Assembly: GCA_003247575.1 (NCBI GenBank)
Contig: QJZC01000020.1
Span: 124,001 to 188,000, forward strand
Source: Pseudomonadota bacterium
GTDB lineage: Bacteria > Myxococcota_A > UBA9160 > SZUA-336
Length of the DNA: 64,000 bases
Reading direction: 5' to 3'
In this document: positions 8,214 to 19,364 of the stretch, piece by piece
How the letters are laid out: every line of letters starts with the position of its first letter
How positions within the stretch are numbered: the first letter of the stretch is position 1
Notes under the pieces: model-generated
Told to the model about the DNA's origin: nothing
Database searches by the model: none
The model's input: only the letters and a program-made list of their open reading frames with translations
Position numbers and translations under genes: made by a program

Positions 8214-11200
8214 GTGGCTTGGGAAACACCCGAGGGGTATCGACTTGGGAAGCTTCTGCGCTCCACTGCGCACTCGACGATCTATGAGGCAGCCCGGGAG
8301 CCGGACGGCAAGGCGGTTCTGCTCAAGACGTACCAAGCGGACGGCTCCAGGACTGGGGGCGCGCGTGCGCAGCGCGAGTTCGACATGCTGGTGCTTGCTG
8401 CTCAGGACGGAGTTCCCGCGGCGCTCGACCTCGATACGACGACAGGCAAGGCGGTTCTTGTACTCGAGAGGGTTCCCGGCCTTCCCTTGTCGCGCTCCCT
8501 GCGGGACGGGTGGCTCGATACCGAGACCTGGCTGACCATCGCCGTTCAGGCGGCCGAGATCCTGGCGGGGGTCCACGCCCGTCGCATCCTGCACAAGGAC
8601 CTCACCCCCGAGAACATCCTGTTCGACGAGCAGCAACAGCGAGTGTGGATCTGCGACTTCGGCGTCGCCGTGGAGCTCGGAGCGGCCACCAGCAAGCGCG
8701 AGCTGCTCGGGCCCACGGTCGCTGCCATGCTGCACTACATCTCGCCCGAGCAAACGGGACGAATGAACCGGGGTTGCGACTTTCGCAGCGACCTCTACAC
8801 ACTGGGTGCGACTCTGTATCACTTGCTTACAGGAAGGCCGCCCTTCGACCTGGAGGACCCGCTAGAGCTCGTGCATGCTCATCTCGCGCGCACGCCCGAC
8901 GCACCGATCGACGTGCGCCCCGAGACTCCGCCAATCTTGTCGGAGCTCTTGCTCAAGCTCTTGCGCAAGGAGCCCCAGGAGCGATACCAGAGCGCACGTG
9001 CGCTCTGCGACGATCTGGTGACCTGCAGCCGCTCGCTGCGCGGTGACCCCCATGCTCTCGACCGCTTCTCGCTGGGGACGTCCGAGATTCCGGATGCGCC
9101 CGAGTTCGAGCCAAGGCTCTACGGCCGCGACCGAGAGAGCGCGCGACTGCACCGACTCCTGCGTGAGACGGCTGATGGCGAGTCTCGCGTCCTCTGGATC
9201 GAGGGGCCGCCTGGGGCTGGGAAGTCGAGCTTGGTCGATCAGCTCCGACCGCGGTTGGCTGAAGCCTGCGGCTACATGATCGTCGGGAAGTTCGATCACT
9301 ACTCAGAGCGGCCGTATTCTGCGTGGATCGCAGCCATCTCCGGCTTGGTCCATCAGCTCCTGATCGAGAGCGACGAACGTCTGCAGGGCTGGCGGAGCGA
9401 GCTCCAGCGTGGACTCGGACCCATCGCAGGGGCAGTCGTCGAGCTCGTGCCGGACCTGGGCTTCATTCTGGATGAGGTGCCTCCGCTCGTGAGACTCGAC
9501 TCGCGCGAGGCACAGGCTCGGCTGGCTCTGGCGTTGCGGCGTCTGATCTTAGCGTGCGCGAGCCCCGAACATCCCCTGGCGATCTTCCTCGACGACCTTC
9601 AGTGGAGCGATCCGGCAAGTTTGGAGCTACTCCAGCAGATCCTCATCGACCCACCGCGAGCCATGCTTCTCGTTGGCGCTGTTCGTGAATTACCCGCCAG
9701 TGATCGAGTTCGAACCTTGTTGGAGTCCTCCTGCGATTCTGGTGTGGCGGAGTGGATGCAGCTGCCTCCCCTGACTCGCGAGGCAACGACACAGATGCTC
9801 GCGGACGCGCTGCGACCAGATCTTTCTGAGACCTCCGCGCTTGCGGAGTTCGTCGAATGCCGCACCGGCAATGTGCCGAGCCTCGTGCGCGATCTCGTCG
9901 AGCATCTCCACGCGCGCGGCCTGATCCGGCACGAGCAAGAGAGCGGCTGGACTTGGAACATGGACGAGCTTGCGCGCGTCGAGCTGCCCGACAGCGCGGT
10001 CGAGCTGATGAGTCGCAAGCTGGAGCTCCTACCCTCCGAAGCTCGCGCGATCCTCGAGTTTGCGAGCTGTGTCGGGAACGAGTTCGACGCCGACCTGCTA
10101 GGCAAGCTCGGCCAGCGAGACCGGGGAGACATCTATGACGGTCTGTGCAGGCTCGCAGACGCCGGACTGATCCTTCCTTCTGCGAACGGGTTTCGCTTTG
10201 CCCACGATCAGATTCGGGAGTGCGCGCAGAAACAGCTCTCAGCCGAAGAACGTTATGCTCTGCACTGCTCGACCGCGCGGCTGCTGCTGGGCGCGACCGA
10301 CGAGTCCGTGCTGGCGGAACGTGCACCCGAGATCGTGTCCCATTTGAACCACGTTCCCGAGCTCCCGGACGATCTCAAGTCCATGTCGATCCGGCTCAAC
10401 TTCATGACCGGAGCCAGGTCGCTGGCGGTCGGCGCCGCCGCCTCCGCAGCGGACCACTTCGGAGTATGCCTCGAGCTCCTGCGCACGGCCGATCCGGAGA
10501 TTTGCCAACAGCTCGGCCTCGAGGTGCACATCCAGGGCGCAGAGAGCGCGTTCCAGCTCGCGGAGTTCGAGCGAGCACTCTCGCTGCTGGACGCGATCGG
10601 CTCCGCGGACCTCTCGGTCATCGATCGCGCCCGCGTAGCGAGCAAGCGAGTTCAGGTATATGCGCTTTGCAAGACACCCGAAGAGTGCGTGGAGCATACG
10701 CTCGAGGCGATGCGCGGGCTGGGTGTGCGGTGGCCGATTCATCCCTCGAGGCTGCGCGCACAGATTGCCTTGTGGCTCGTGCGACTCCGCATTCGCAAGC
10801 ATACGAAGCCGGAGCTGCTGGCTCCGGCGACAGCGTTCCCACTGCCTCTGATCGCACAGCTGGTGGTTCTGCGTCCTTCCGCCGCGGCGCTCGCTCGGGT
10901 GGATGTCCACTTGGCCGTGCTCGCTACGTGCCTGAGCATGCGGCGCCATCTCCAGTATGGCTACGTGACACCACCCGCCTTTCCCATCTCGGTCTATGCG
11001 ATCTACGTCTATCTCTTTCTCGGGGATCGGAAGTGTGCAGAGAAGCTCGCTGCCGTCGCTCTCGATTGGGCAGATCGGCTCGCGGATCCTGCAGGTCCGC
11101 GCGCGCGCATGATGGTCGAGGTGATGCTCCATCCGTTTTTGATGCCGCGAAGACGCGCGTTCAGCGGGATCGATCGCATCGTGGAGGACGCTCGAGAAAA

Positions 11201-12020
11201 TGGCGACATCGAGTTCTCGAACTACTCCCGGTACCATTGGATCGTCTATCTGGCCCTGGCCGGCGACTCCGTGCGCGAATCGCAGAGGCGCATCACCGAG
11301 CTCGCCTCGCAGATCCAGAACTCGCCTCTGTGGTCTACGGAGCTTGCCCGCTGCGAGAGAGTCTTCACTCATCTCGCCTCTCCCGAAACCAAGGTCGAAA
11401 CCTTGGAGCGTGACTATCAGGCCGTAGTCGACGCCTATGGTGCGATCAACTCTGGAGATGGAAGCTCGGGAATGCTCTGGCTGATGCTGCTCTGTGTCTA
11501 CGGGCGCTACCAGCTGGCGTTCGAGCACGCGGAGCTCTTGCGCGTGGATCTATTTCGCAGTGCGCCTTTCCTGCAGGTGGTAGACCACGCGTTCTATCAC
11601 GGCTTGTCGAGCGCCGTCCTCGCGGGAGCCGCGCGGCGAGGCTCCCGCCGTCACTATTGCAAGATTCTGCGTCAGAGCTTGACGTATCTCAGACGTCGGG
11701 CGCGAGACGGACCCGATTTCGTCCATCTCGAGATGCTGCTCGAAGCAGAGCGCCGGCGTCTCTCGCGGGATATCCAGCGAGCGCGACAGCTCTATGAGAC
11801 GGCAGCGTTACGTGCCAAGGAGCAACACTTTCCGAATCACGCGGGCCTTGCCTACGAACGCCTCGCGAACATGCTTGCCGAGCTCCGGCGCGAGACCGAT
11901 GCGGGTGGGATCCTGCAGAAGGCGATCGCCTCTTATAAGGAATGGGGAGCGACGGGAAAGGTGCGCCAGCTCCAGGCCCGCGGGTCTTCCTCCGCTCGAG
12001 CCGGCTCGGCGCGCTCATGA
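8214..12020 (+). CDS. Ser/Thr protein kinase-AAA ATPase-TPR regulator
   Basis: The 1268-aa protein has an N-terminal Hanks-type kinase domain: K-x-Y near residue 42, HKDLTPEN with catalytic D129, D148-F-G, and SPEQTGRMNR in the activation segment. A predicted-ATPase domain follows, with Walker A GPPGAGKS at 331-338 and Walker B IFLDDLQWSD, and then about 700 residues of helical repeat. This is the front part of the fused kinase/ATPase/GAF/histidine-kinase regulators of Myxococcota and cyanobacteria. The usual GAF and histidine kinase modules are absent, and the C-terminus ends in a short Ser/Arg tail. GTG at 8214 is the first start after an in-frame stop. No obvious partner gene is adjacent. 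Confidence 0.85.
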   Translation: MAWETPEGYRLGKLLRSTAHSTIYEAAREPDGKAVLLKTYQADGSRTGGARAQREFDMLVLAAQDGVPAALDLDTTTGKAVLVLERVPGLPLSRSLRDGWLDTETWLTIAVQAAEILAGVHARRILHKDLTPENILFDEQQQRVWICDFGVAVELGAATSKRELLGPTVAAMLHYISPEQTGRMNRGCDFRSDLYTLGATLYHLLTGRPPFDLEDPLELVHAHLARTPDAPIDVRPETPPILSELLLKLLRKEPQERYQSARALCDDLVTCSRSLRGDPHALDRFSLGTSEIPDAPEFEPRLYGRDRESARLHRLLRETADGESRVLWIEGPPGAGKSSLVDQLRPRLAEACGYMIVGKFDHYSERPYSAWIAAISGLVHQLLIESDERLQGWRSELQRGLGPIAGAVVELVPDLGFILDEVPPLVRLDSREAQARLALALRRLILACASPEHPLAIFLDDLQWSDPASLELLQQILIDPPRAMLLVGAVRELPASDRVRTLLESSCDSGVAEWMQLPPLTREATTQMLADALRPDLSETSALAEFVECRTGNVPSLVRDLVEHLHARGLIRHEQESGWTWNMDELARVELPDSAVELMSRKLELLPSEARAILEFASCVGNEFDADLLGKLGQRDRGDIYDGLCRLADAGLILPSANGFRFAHDQIRECAQKQLSAEERYALHCSTARLLLGATDESVLAERAPEIVSHLNHVPELPDDLKSMSIRLNFMTGARSLAVGAAASAADHFGVCLELLRTADPEICQQLGLEVHIQGAESAFQLAEFERALSLLDAIGSADLSVIDRARVASKRVQVYALCKTPEECVEHTLEAMRGLGVRWPIHPSRLRAQIALWLVRLRIRKHTKPELLAPATAFPLPLIAQLVVLRPSAAALARVDVHLAVLATCLSMRRHLQYGYVTPPAFPISVYAIYVYLFLGDRKCAEKLAAVALDWADRLADPAGPRARMMVEVMLHPFLMPRRRAFSGIDRIVEDARENGDIEFSNYSRYHWIVYLALAGDSVRESQRRITELASQIQNSPLWSTELARCERVFTHLASPETKVETLERDYQAVVDAYGAINSGDGSSGMLWLMLLCVYGRYQLAFEHAELLRVDLFRSAPFLQVVDHAFYHGLSSAVLAGAARRGSRRHYCKILRQSLTYLRRRARDGPDFVHLEMLLEAERRRLSRDIQRARQLYETAALRAKEQHFPNHAGLAYERLANMLAELRRETDAGGILQKAIASYKEWGATGKVRQLQARGSSSARAGSARS

Positions 12021-12087
12021 GGGGCATGACTGCGGGGCTTCCCCATGTGGCTGGCGGGACGCGCGGGGCCTGGTCCTCATAGATTGC

Positions 12088-12369
12088 CTAGTCGCCGGAT
12101 CTGGTGCTCTCGCGGGAAGCCCGCTCGATCTCACGGGCTAGATCGGAATCGGTCCGCACTCTCACCCAGCCCTCCGGCTGCCGCGCCCAGCCGAGCTCCG
12201 CCAGGCATCTCGTGGTCAGGTCTCGTTCGCAGTGATGGAACCCTCCACATTGGCCCATGGCGTAGAGTAAACATTGACCTGCCGCAAAGTGTTGATCCGA
12301 TGGCGCGACCGGCGCGAAGGGTTGACACGCCACCATGAACACAGCTGGGAGTGTCGAGATCCATCTCAT
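12088..12369 (-). CDS. Small Cys-containing lipoprotein
   Basis: The 93-aa product opens with MRWISTLPAVFMVAC, a short signal ending in a lipobox-like V-A-C, and carries further cysteines (QCLLYAMGQCGGFHHC; RCLAELG) that could pair. The ATG at 12369 has GAGGAGGT at ideal spacing, the strongest evidence that it is real. It lies between the kinase gene (converging from the left) and a HAD phosphatase upstream. No family is recognised. Confidence 0.6.
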   Translation of the reverse strand: MRWISTLPAVFMVACQPFAPVAPSDQHFAAGQCLLYAMGQCGGFHHCERDLTTRCLAELGWARQPEGWVRVRTDSDLAREIERASRESTRSGD

Positions 12370-12480
12370 CGAAGCACCTCCTCTCGTGGGTTGGATCGGA
12401 TACGAGAGGCGAGCAAGGACGGTGCCAGCTCTAGGTTGCCCTAGCTCGCGCTGAGTGCTCGAGAGCGCAACAGATCGGCT

Positions 12481-13182
12481 TCAGTGAAGTGAGAGAGTGT
12501 CGCGCATTTCTTTCACCGTGCGCAGGATATCGTCCAGAGCCTCGAAACTCGGATATCGATGCTTCGCAGATGCAAGCCTTCCACGCGTGTCGATGGCGAT
12601 GAATCTGAAGTTCAGGTGCTCAGCGGCGCGTAGATCGCCGGTGGAATCCCCCATATAGGTGATGCTCGCGAAGCGCTGGATTCGGGCGCTCGCCGTCGCT
12701 CGCTCTGCTGATACGCGCATGATGTCGGCCTTGGTTTCGGCATCGCGCGAGGTTGCGAACGGAATTCCTGCGACATCGAATCCCGCAGTCTCGAGCTTGT
12801 AGCGAGCGCTCAGGTACCAGCCGGCGGTGGCGATCGCGACGACGGTGTCGGGCAGCTGCCGGAAGCGGGTCATCGCCTCGAGAGCTCCGGCTACCGGCTG
12901 GCACAAGTCGGGCTCGGCCGAGAGGCGTTGCTCGAGCAGCCTTTCGAAGTTCTCCTCGACACGTCGGTAGTCGTCTACGGTAGCCTCCCGGGCAAGCCTG
13001 GACTCTACGAGCTCTCGGACGATTCCGCGGTCGGTCGGGCATCGATAGCTTGCCCAGTCGGCCGAAACCTCGGAGATTCCGAGGGCTTGCTGGCACGCGA
13101 GGGGGAACAGAATGCCTTCGGCTCTTCCTGAGCTTACGAGTGTATCGTCGACGTCGAGCATCAGTAGATGTTGGATTCGCAC
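12481..13182 (-). CDS. HAD-superfamily hydrolase
   Basis: The 233-aa protein has HAD motif I (LLMLDVDDTLVSS), a motif II Thr/Ser region (VVAIATAGWY), a Lys in ATSRDAETKADI, and motif IV YMGDSTGDLRAAEHL. This supports a Mg-dependent phosphatase with a helical cap between motifs I and II, on the phosphoglycolate-phosphatase plan. The substrate is unknown. GTG at 13182 is preferred to ATG at 13230 because GGAGA stands about seven bases before it. The gene diverges from the methyltransferase gene at 13393. Confidence 0.8.
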   Translation of the reverse strand: MRIQHLLMLDVDDTLVSSGRAEGILFPLACQQALGISEVSADWASYRCPTDRGIVRELVESRLAREATVDDYRRVEENFERLLEQRLSAEPDLCQPVAGALEAMTRFRQLPDTVVAIATAGWYLSARYKLETAGFDVAGIPFATSRDAETKADIMRVSAERATASARIQRFASITYMGDSTGDLRAAEHLNFRFIAIDTRGRLASAKHRYPSFEALDDILRTVKEMRDTLSLH

Positions 13183-13392
13183 AGTCGTCTCCGGGCGGGT
13201 CAGTGGACTCAGGATAGCAGGATGAGTCATTCCCCGATCTGAAGCGAACGCCGACCATCCGTGGGGAGTCCGTGCTCGTGGTAGACTCCGTTCGGGGATT
13301 CCGGTTGGCCCGAAGCGCTCGTGAACCAGGGGTGGGGCTGGGGCGTATCGCACGAGAGGTCGAGAACCGGGAAATCCCATGAGCGAGGTCGA

Positions 13393-14223
13393 ATGACCGA
13401 CTATCTGCAGCGAAACTTGATCGACGAGATCGATGAACTTGCCCCCATCTTCGATGAGCTGACCCTCTGGTCGTCCCGCTTCGGGCTCCTCCTGCTGGAC
13501 CACCTCGAGATTCGACAGGGAGTGGTCGGCCTCGATCTCGGCTGCGGGACTGGATTTCCGCTCTTGGAGCTGGCGGCACTCCATGGTCCCTCGAGTCACT
13601 TCACTGGCATCGATCCCTGGGAAGCCGCGGTGAACGTGGTCCGACAGAAGATCGAAGCGCACCGAATTCGGAACGTAGACGTACGCGTGGGGGACGCGGC
13701 CACGCTCCCGCTGCCCGACGCCTCGGTGGATCTGATCACCTCGAACCTGGGCATCAACAACATGGCCAACCCGGAGGCAGTGCTACGCGAAGCATTCCGT
13801 GTGGCGCGGGACGGGGCCCGCATCGTCCTGACGACCAATCCGACGGGGACGATGCCGCAGGTCTACGCCGCCATGCGTGAAGCACTCGCAGGCTGCGCTC
13901 CTCTGGCAATCTCGGACCTCGATGCTCAGGAGCGGCATCGCGGTACGGTGGAATCGATCACCAGCGAGCTCAGCGAGGCGGGGTTCACGGTCTCACGCGT
14001 GATTCCTGCTGCCTTCGAGATGCGCTTTGCAGACGCGGCCGCGCTGCTGCACCACCTACTCGTCGCATCTCTCCTGCCCGGCTGGCTGAGTGCGATCCCG
14101 TCCGAGAGCCATCGCGAGGTGTTCGAGCGCGTCGAGGAGATCCTCGACCAGCGCGCCGCAGTCGACGGCTATCTGCGAACGACGATCGAGTGCCTCTATG
14201 TCGAGGCCACACGGGCCAGGTAG
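13393..14223 (+). CDS. Class I SAM-dependent methyltransferase
   Basis: The 276-aa product has motif I GLDLGCGTGFPLLELA, an acidic motif II (FTGIDPWEAAV), and motif IV DLITSNLGINNMANPEAVL, which fit the UbiE/Methyltransf_11 fold. The C-terminal 90 residues (RFADAAALLHHLLVASLLPGW) are unlike the common ubiquinone enzymes. The acceptor cannot be told. The ATG at 13393 (MTDYLQRN) is chosen over upstream ATGs because the preceding residues are Arg/Gly/Ser-rich and GAGG lies before it. Confidence 0.8.
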   Translation: MTDYLQRNLIDEIDELAPIFDELTLWSSRFGLLLLDHLEIRQGVVGLDLGCGTGFPLLELAALHGPSSHFTGIDPWEAAVNVVRQKIEAHRIRNVDVRVGDAATLPLPDASVDLITSNLGINNMANPEAVLREAFRVARDGARIVLTTNPTGTMPQVYAAMREALAGCAPLAISDLDAQERHRGTVESITSELSEAGFTVSRVIPAAFEMRFADAAALLHHLLVASLLPGWLSAIPSESHREVFERVEEILDQRAAVDGYLRTTIECLYVEATRAR

Positions 14224-14299
14224 CCGCGGGCTCCGCACCGGATGCAGAGGGTCGTGATGCGGGGGTGGATCCAGTTCGGGCCGCTCCGGGGGGAGCCGA

Positions 14300-16426
14300 T
14301 CAGCGATTGTGCTCGTCCAGGAAGATCCCGAAGGTTGTGACGTCCAGCGGACGACTGATCAAGAACCCTTGCACCTCGTCACACTTTCGATCCGCTAGGA
14401 ACTGGAACTGCTTGTCGGTTTCGATGCCCTCCGCAACGACCCGCACCCCCAGGTTCTGCGCCATCGCGAGGATTGCCGCGGTGATGGCCTCGTCCGCAGG
14501 GCACACCCCGATCCCTGAAACGAAGGAACGGTCGATCTTGAGGGTGTCCACGGGGAACCGCTTCAGGTTGCTGAGCGAAGAGTAGCCGGTTCCGAAGTCG
14601 TCGAGGCTGATGCGGCAGCCGCGCTCGCGGAGCTTGTGCAGCGCCGCCAGGGTCCGATCCTCGTCTTGAATCAGCGCACTCTCCGTGATCTCGAACTCGA
14701 TCAGGCTGGGGTCGAACTCGGTCTCTCGAAGGACCTCGTCGATCGTGTCGATGAGGCGGTCGTCCTTGATCTGTGCAGGCGACAGGTTCACCGCAAGTCT
14801 GAAGTCCGCATGGCCGTTGCGTTGCCACGTCCTCGCACCCAGGCAGGCATTGCGCAACACGGATTCGCCCAGCCCCAGGATCAAGCCCGAGGCCTCGGCG
14901 AGCGGGACGAACGTGGAAGGTGCGACGGAACCCCTGCGTGAGTCCTGCCAGCGTACGAGGGCCTCGCAGCCCGCGATCTTGCCGGTGGCGATTTCGAGCT
15001 TCGGTTGGAAGTGGACCTCGAGGCAGTCCTCTTGAATCGCGCGCGACAGGTTTGCCTCGAGCTCGAGCCGTTCGAGCGCGTGCGAGTTGAGCTCTCGCCG
15101 GTAGTACTGGAAGTTCGCGCGTCCGAGCTCCTTTGCGTGGTACATCGCTGAGTCTGCGTTTCGCAGCAAGGTCTCTGCGTCCGCACCGTCGTGGGGCCAG
15201 ACGGCGATCCCAATGCTCGCAGTGATTCGGACCTCGTGCCCCTCGATCCAGGCTGGGCAGGCGAGTGCCTCGATCACGCGCTCCGCGATCACCCCTGCGT
15301 CGCTCGGGTGTGTCAGCCGCTCGAGTAGAATGGTGAACTCGTCCCCGCCCAGCCTCGCGATCAGCGCGTCGGGCTCCCCATTGGAGCTGCGCGGCACCGT
15401 GCTGCATTCGTGGATGATCCTCGAAAGCTTCTCGGAGACCATGCGCAACAGGCGGTCTCCCGCGGTGTGCCCGAACGTGTCGTTCACGCGCTTGAACTGA
15501 TCGACATCCAGAAACAGGACTGCCAAGATCCCGCGCATCCGCGCCGAGCGCTGCACGGCGCTCTCCAAGTGGAGCTTGAAGGCGACTCGGTTGGCGAGCC
15601 CGGTGAGGCTGTCGCTGAAGGCGAGGAAGCGAATCTCCTCCTCGGTGCGCCGCCGATCCGTGATGTCCTGCGTGAATCCCTCGAGTGCGAGAACCTCGTC
15701 TTCGTTTCCGGTACGCACCCGAGCCTGGCTGTGCACGATGCGCACGGATCCGTCGCGGCCGACGATCCGGTGCTCCAAGCTGAATCCATCGCGATTGGAG
15801 AGCGCCTGGAATCCGGCAGACTCGAGCGCGGCTCGGTCCTCGGGATGCACGAGGTCGAGCACCTTCTCTACGAAGAGCAGATCGTCCTCTCCACCCAGAC
15901 CGAAGAGGCTCCGGAATGCGATCGAAGGCTTGAGCAGGCCCGTCCGAAGGTCGATCTCCCAGCTGCCGAGCCGAGCGTGTTGCTGCACGTCGTCCAGCCG
16001 CACCTGCTGCGAGCGCACCTCGATGAAGCTCTCGCTCGCACGCAGCATGTAGCGAATTCGATGCGCGAGGATGAGCCAGTTGAGCGGCTTGGCCACGAAG
16101 TCGGTCGCCCCGGTTCCGTAGGCCCTTTCGATCGAGGGAACATCATCGCGCCCCGTGAGGATCAGAATGGGTACGTGGCTCCCGGATGGGGTCGCACGAA
16201 TCGCCTGACAGACCTCGAAGCCGTTCATTCCCGGCATCTCCACGTCGAGCAGGACCAGATCGGGCTGTACCTCGCTGAACGCTGCGATTCCCGCAATCCC
16301 ACCATCCGCTTCGAAGACCTCGAAGCCATCGATCCCAAGGCGTTCGCACGCGAGCAGACGGATCAATGGATCGTCGTCGATGATCAGCAACCTGCTACTG
16401 CGCTTCGAAGGTTCCGGAGACGTCAT
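14300..16426 (-). CDS. Response regulator with REC-PAS-GGDEF-EAL domains
   Basis: The 708-aa protein begins with a receiver domain ([13 protein letters not shown]; phospho-acceptor in [13 protein letters not shown]; Lys in DFVAKPL). It continues with a PAS/PAC sensor (residues about 145-265), a GGDEF domain with intact RLGGDEF, and an EAL domain with [25 protein letters not shown] and VAEGIE, so all metal and base residues are present. The inhibitory I-site RxxD before GGDEF is not seen (GEPD). It may make and degrade cyclic-di-GMP. The ATG overlaps the stop of the hybrid kinase gene as ATGA, so the two are translationally coupled partners. Confidence 0.92.
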   Translation of the reverse strand: MTSPEPSKRSSRLLIIDDDPLIRLLACERLGIDGFEVFEADGGIAGIAAFSEVQPDLVLLDVEMPGMNGFEVCQAIRATPSGSHVPILILTGRDDVPSIERAYGTGATDFVAKPLNWLILAHRIRYMLRASESFIEVRSQQVRLDDVQQHARLGSWEIDLRTGLLKPSIAFRSLFGLGGEDDLLFVEKVLDLVHPEDRAALESAGFQALSNRDGFSLEHRIVGRDGSVRIVHSQARVRTGNEDEVLALEGFTQDITDRRRTEEEIRFLAFSDSLTGLANRVAFKLHLESAVQRSARMRGILAVLFLDVDQFKRVNDTFGHTAGDRLLRMVSEKLSRIIHECSTVPRSSNGEPDALIARLGGDEFTILLERLTHPSDAGVIAERVIEALACPAWIEGHEVRITASIGIAVWPHDGADAETLLRNADSAMYHAKELGRANFQYYRRELNSHALERLELEANLSRAIQEDCLEVHFQPKLEIATGKIAGCEALVRWQDSRRGSVAPSTFVPLAEASGLILGLGESVLRNACLGARTWQRNGHADFRLAVNLSPAQIKDDRLIDTIDEVLRETEFDPSLIEFEITESALIQDEDRTLAALHKLRERGCRISLDDFGTGYSSLSNLKRFPVDTLKIDRSFVSGIGVCPADEAITAAILAMAQNLGVRVVAEGIETDKQFQFLADRKCDEVQGFLISRPLDVTTFGIFLDEHNR

Positions 16427-19353
16427 TGCGCCCTCATCTCGAGGCTGTGGTGAACCCGCTCGAGCTCGACTGCGATCTCGGCCACCCTCGTGTTGGCATC
16501 CTCTAGCTGTCTGGATCTGGCTCGCTCTTCGAGCCGCTTGCACAGCTCCGCGAGCCGTAGTGCACCGACCTCTGCGCTGCCCGAGCTGAGGCGGTGGGCG
16601 GTGCTGGCCAGCTCATCCATATCCCCGCGGTCGAGCGCGGCCTGCATCATCTCGACGAGTGCGCTCGATGTCTTCAGGTATAACCCGATCACTCGTGCCA
16701 CCAGCCCAGAAGCTGGGGCTCCTCGAAGCGCAGCCAGCTCGTCGAGGGCCGCTGGATCCACACTCGGCGTGTCGCATGCTCCCTCGCCAGCTCCGCTCGC
16801 GCCGGCTGCGCCGACGTCCGACGGGTTCTCGGAGACGGTCGCTGCGCGCGGGTGTTCGACCCAGCGATCGATCATCTCTACCAGACGGGTTCGCGAGAAC
16901 GGCTTCGTCAAGTGATCGTCCATCCCGGCCTCGAGACACCGTTCCCGATCCCCTTCCATCGCGTGCGCCGTCACCGCGATGATCGGAAGTGGCCTGGCCC
17001 CAGACGAGAGCGCCACGCTCGCCTCCCACGCCCGGATCTCACGGGTGGCCGCGAATCCGTCGAGCTCAGGCATCTGGCAGTCCATTACGATCAGGTCGAA
17101 CTGCTCCCGCTGTACGGCCTGCACCGCGAGTCGCCCATTTCCCACGACTGTGATGCGGCAGCCGATGTCCTCGAGCATGGCAGTGGCGACCTCTTGATTG
17201 ACTGGGTTGTCCTCGGCCAATAGCACCCGGGGCTCCCAGCCTCGCCGCACACGCACGGGAGCCCGCTCTTCTTCTTCTACGCAGTCGGTGAGCGTCTCTG
17301 CGTCGAGAGGCAGGCGAACGGCACTGATCAGAGTGCGTCTGAGCTCGTGGCGCCGAACGGGCTTTGTGAGCTGAGCACTGATCTGGAGGGTTGCGCGCTC
17401 CTCTGCCGTGAGAGCCAGCCCCACGGACGTGAGCATGACGATTCTCGGAGATCCGATCTCATTGGAGGTGCGCATATGTCCGGCCAGCTCCAGGCCGTTC
17501 ATGCCCGGCATCTTCATGTCGAGCAGTACCACTTCGTAGGGAGTGCCGCGCGCAGCCGAGCGACGCAGCTCCTCGAGTGCGCGCACAGCGTCGCCTGCCA
17601 TTCCCACGGTGCAGCCCCACGCTCCCAAGTGCTGGCAGACGATGCGACGATTCGTGGCATTGTCATCGACGATCAGGACGCGAGCCTGTGCAGCGAGCGG
17701 CTCGGGCGCGCAAACAGGGGCGGCCTCGATCACTTCCGCAGGCACCGTGAACCAGAAGTGAGATCCCCCCTCGGCGCGAGTCCCGAAGTCGACTTCGCCA
17801 CCCATGAGATCGACGAGCTGCTTGCTGATCGCGAGCCCGAGACCGGTACCGCCGAATCGGCGATCCATCGCTCCATCCACCTGCGTGAAGGCCGCGAAAA
17901 TACGCTCGCGGTCTTCCTCGCGTACTCCCACGCCGGAGTCGATCACGTCGAAGCGCAAGATCCTTACCGGGCGTGTTCCCGAAGACATACCGGCTGGGGC
18001 CGGGATGGAGCTGACCTCGACCACCACCTCGCCGACCTCGGTGAACTTCACCGCATTGCCGATCAGATTGGTCAACACCTGGCGCACCCGAACCGGATCC
18101 GCCATCACCGTGGCCGGCGTATCCTCCTTGATCAGCAGGGCGATCTCCAGACCCTTGCGCTGGGCTGGCTCCGCCAACAGGTCTACCACGTCCTCCACCA
18201 TCTCGCGCAGGTCGCAGGCCACACGTTCGATCGTGAGCTTGCCCGCCTCGGCCTTCGAAAAGTCGAGGATCTCGTTGATCACGCTCAGTAGGTTCTCGGC
18301 GGACGACTGAATCGTTCGCGCGAACTTTCGTTGCTTTCCGGATAGGCTCGTTCCCAGCAAGAGCTCCGTCATCCCGAGCACGCCGTTCATCGGGGTGCGA
18401 ATCTCATGGCTCATGTTCGCAAGGAACTGAGACTTTGCCTTGTTCGCGGCGTCGGCCTGCTCGGCCAGCGCGATCGCCTGCTCGGTTGCCGCCTGCAGCT
18501 CGCGCGAGCGCTCGGTCGCCTCGACCACCTTCTTCTCGAGGTTGTCTCGATAGCTCTCCACCTCGACCCGGTATCTCCGAAGGCGCTGCAACATCAGATT
18601 GAAGGCATTCGCGAGCTCTGCGAGCTCGCCGTCGCTGGCGATGCTCAGGTCTCGCTCGAAGTGGCCCTCTGCGATGTCGTGTGTCACGCGGACGAGCTCT
18701 TGGATCGGTGAAGCGATCCGGCGCGTCATCAACACCGTGAGTCCAATCCCGAGGAATCCGAGCAGCGAGGTGAACAGGGCCGTCGAGATCAGAAACTCGC
18801 GTGCCTCCCGTTGACTCCGCTCCTGGTTGAGGCCGAGGTGTACGTAGCCGATCACCTCGCCTTCCTCGCCGGTCTCGTCGATGCTCGTGTCGAGAGCCGG
18901 GAACAGTGCGTCAGGAGCCGGCTGGATTCGACTCTTGACCGGCATCATGATGGAAATGTACTCGCGATTGTCCTTCCCGCGAAAGATCGTATTGATTGCA
19001 GACGTGGGCGCTGTCCCCCGGATCTCGGGCATCCCCGCCCGCTCGTTGAGGACGTTGCCTGCCAGAATCTGCATCCGGTGGTTCAAGACGACCACGAACG
19101 CAACGTCGGCATCCGAGTTCAGGCTCTCTACGATCTGGCGCAGACTGCTTCGGTCTTCCGCGTAGATTCCGTATTCGCTGTTCTGCGCGAGAATCGCCGC
19201 CGCCGTCGTGCCTTTTCGAAGGAGATTCTCGTAGTGATTTGCGCGCCCTCGCAAGGTGACGAACGTGGCAATACCGAACGATGTCGCGAGAATCAGCGCG
19301 ATCGTCAGCAGGTTGAACTTCGCTGTCATGCCGAGGCGTCTTCGAGATACCAT
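16423..19353 (-). CDS. Hybrid sensor histidine kinase (sensor-HAMP-HisKA-HATPase-REC-REC-Hpt)
   Basis: The 976-aa protein has TM1 (about residues 10-32), a periplasmic sensor domain, TM2 (near 195-215), HAMP, a coiled coil, HisKA with H316 in the motif [10 protein letters not shown], and HATPase_c with [13 protein letters not shown]. Two receivers follow (Asp in LLDMKMPGM and VMDCQMPEL), then an Hpt domain with its His in [13 protein letters not shown]. This is the phosphorelay layout of BarA/TorS-type kinases. The periplasmic sensor probably responds to the binding protein or receptor encoded just upstream. The output is likely the REC-GGDEF-EAL protein that overlaps its stop. Confidence 0.92.
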   Translation of the reverse strand: MVSRRRLGMTAKFNLLTIALILATSFGIATFVTLRGRANHYENLLRKGTTAAAILAQNSEYGIYAEDRSSLRQIVESLNSDADVAFVVVLNHRMQILAGNVLNERAGMPEIRGTAPTSAINTIFRGKDNREYISIMMPVKSRIQPAPDALFPALDTSIDETGEEGEVIGYVHLGLNQERSQREAREFLISTALFTSLLGFLGIGLTVLMTRRIASPIQELVRVTHDIAEGHFERDLSIASDGELAELANAFNLMLQRLRRYRVEVESYRDNLEKKVVEATERSRELQAATEQAIALAEQADAANKAKSQFLANMSHEIRTPMNGVLGMTELLLGTSLSGKQRKFARTIQSSAENLLSVINEILDFSKAEAGKLTIERVACDLREMVEDVVDLLAEPAQRKGLEIALLIKEDTPATVMADPVRVRQVLTNLIGNAVKFTEVGEVVVEVSSIPAPAGMSSGTRPVRILRFDVIDSGVGVREEDRERIFAAFTQVDGAMDRRFGGTGLGLAISKQLVDLMGGEVDFGTRAEGGSHFWFTVPAEVIEAAPVCAPEPLAAQARVLIVDDNATNRRIVCQHLGAWGCTVGMAGDAVRALEELRRSAARGTPYEVVLLDMKMPGMNGLELAGHMRTSNEIGSPRIVMLTSVGLALTAEERATLQISAQLTKPVRRHELRRTLISAVRLPLDAETLTDCVEEEERAPVRVRRGWEPRVLLAEDNPVNQEVATAMLEDIGCRITVVGNGRLAVQAVQREQFDLIVMDCQMPELDGFAATREIRAWEASVALSSGARPLPIIAVTAHAMEGDRERCLEAGMDDHLTKPFSRTRLVEMIDRWVEHPRAATVSENPSDVGAAGASGAGEGACDTPSVDPAALDELAALRGAPASGLVARVIGLYLKTSSALVEMMQAALDRGDMDELASTAHRLSSGSAEVGALRLAELCKRLEERARSRQLEDANTRVAEIAVELERVHHSLEMRAQ

Positions 19354-19364
19354 GCGGGCAGCCT

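Noticed and set aside
10239-11528. 429-residue minus-strand open frame
   Set aside because: It is antisense to the helical repeat of the kinase-AAA gene and lacks recognisable motifs.
14223-14300. Possible terminator between convergent genes
   Set aside because: GC-rich complementary blocks exist but no stable stem with a T-run could be drawn.
15410-16453. 347-residue plus-strand open frame
   Set aside because: It is antisense to the GGDEF-EAL response regulator and has no family signal.
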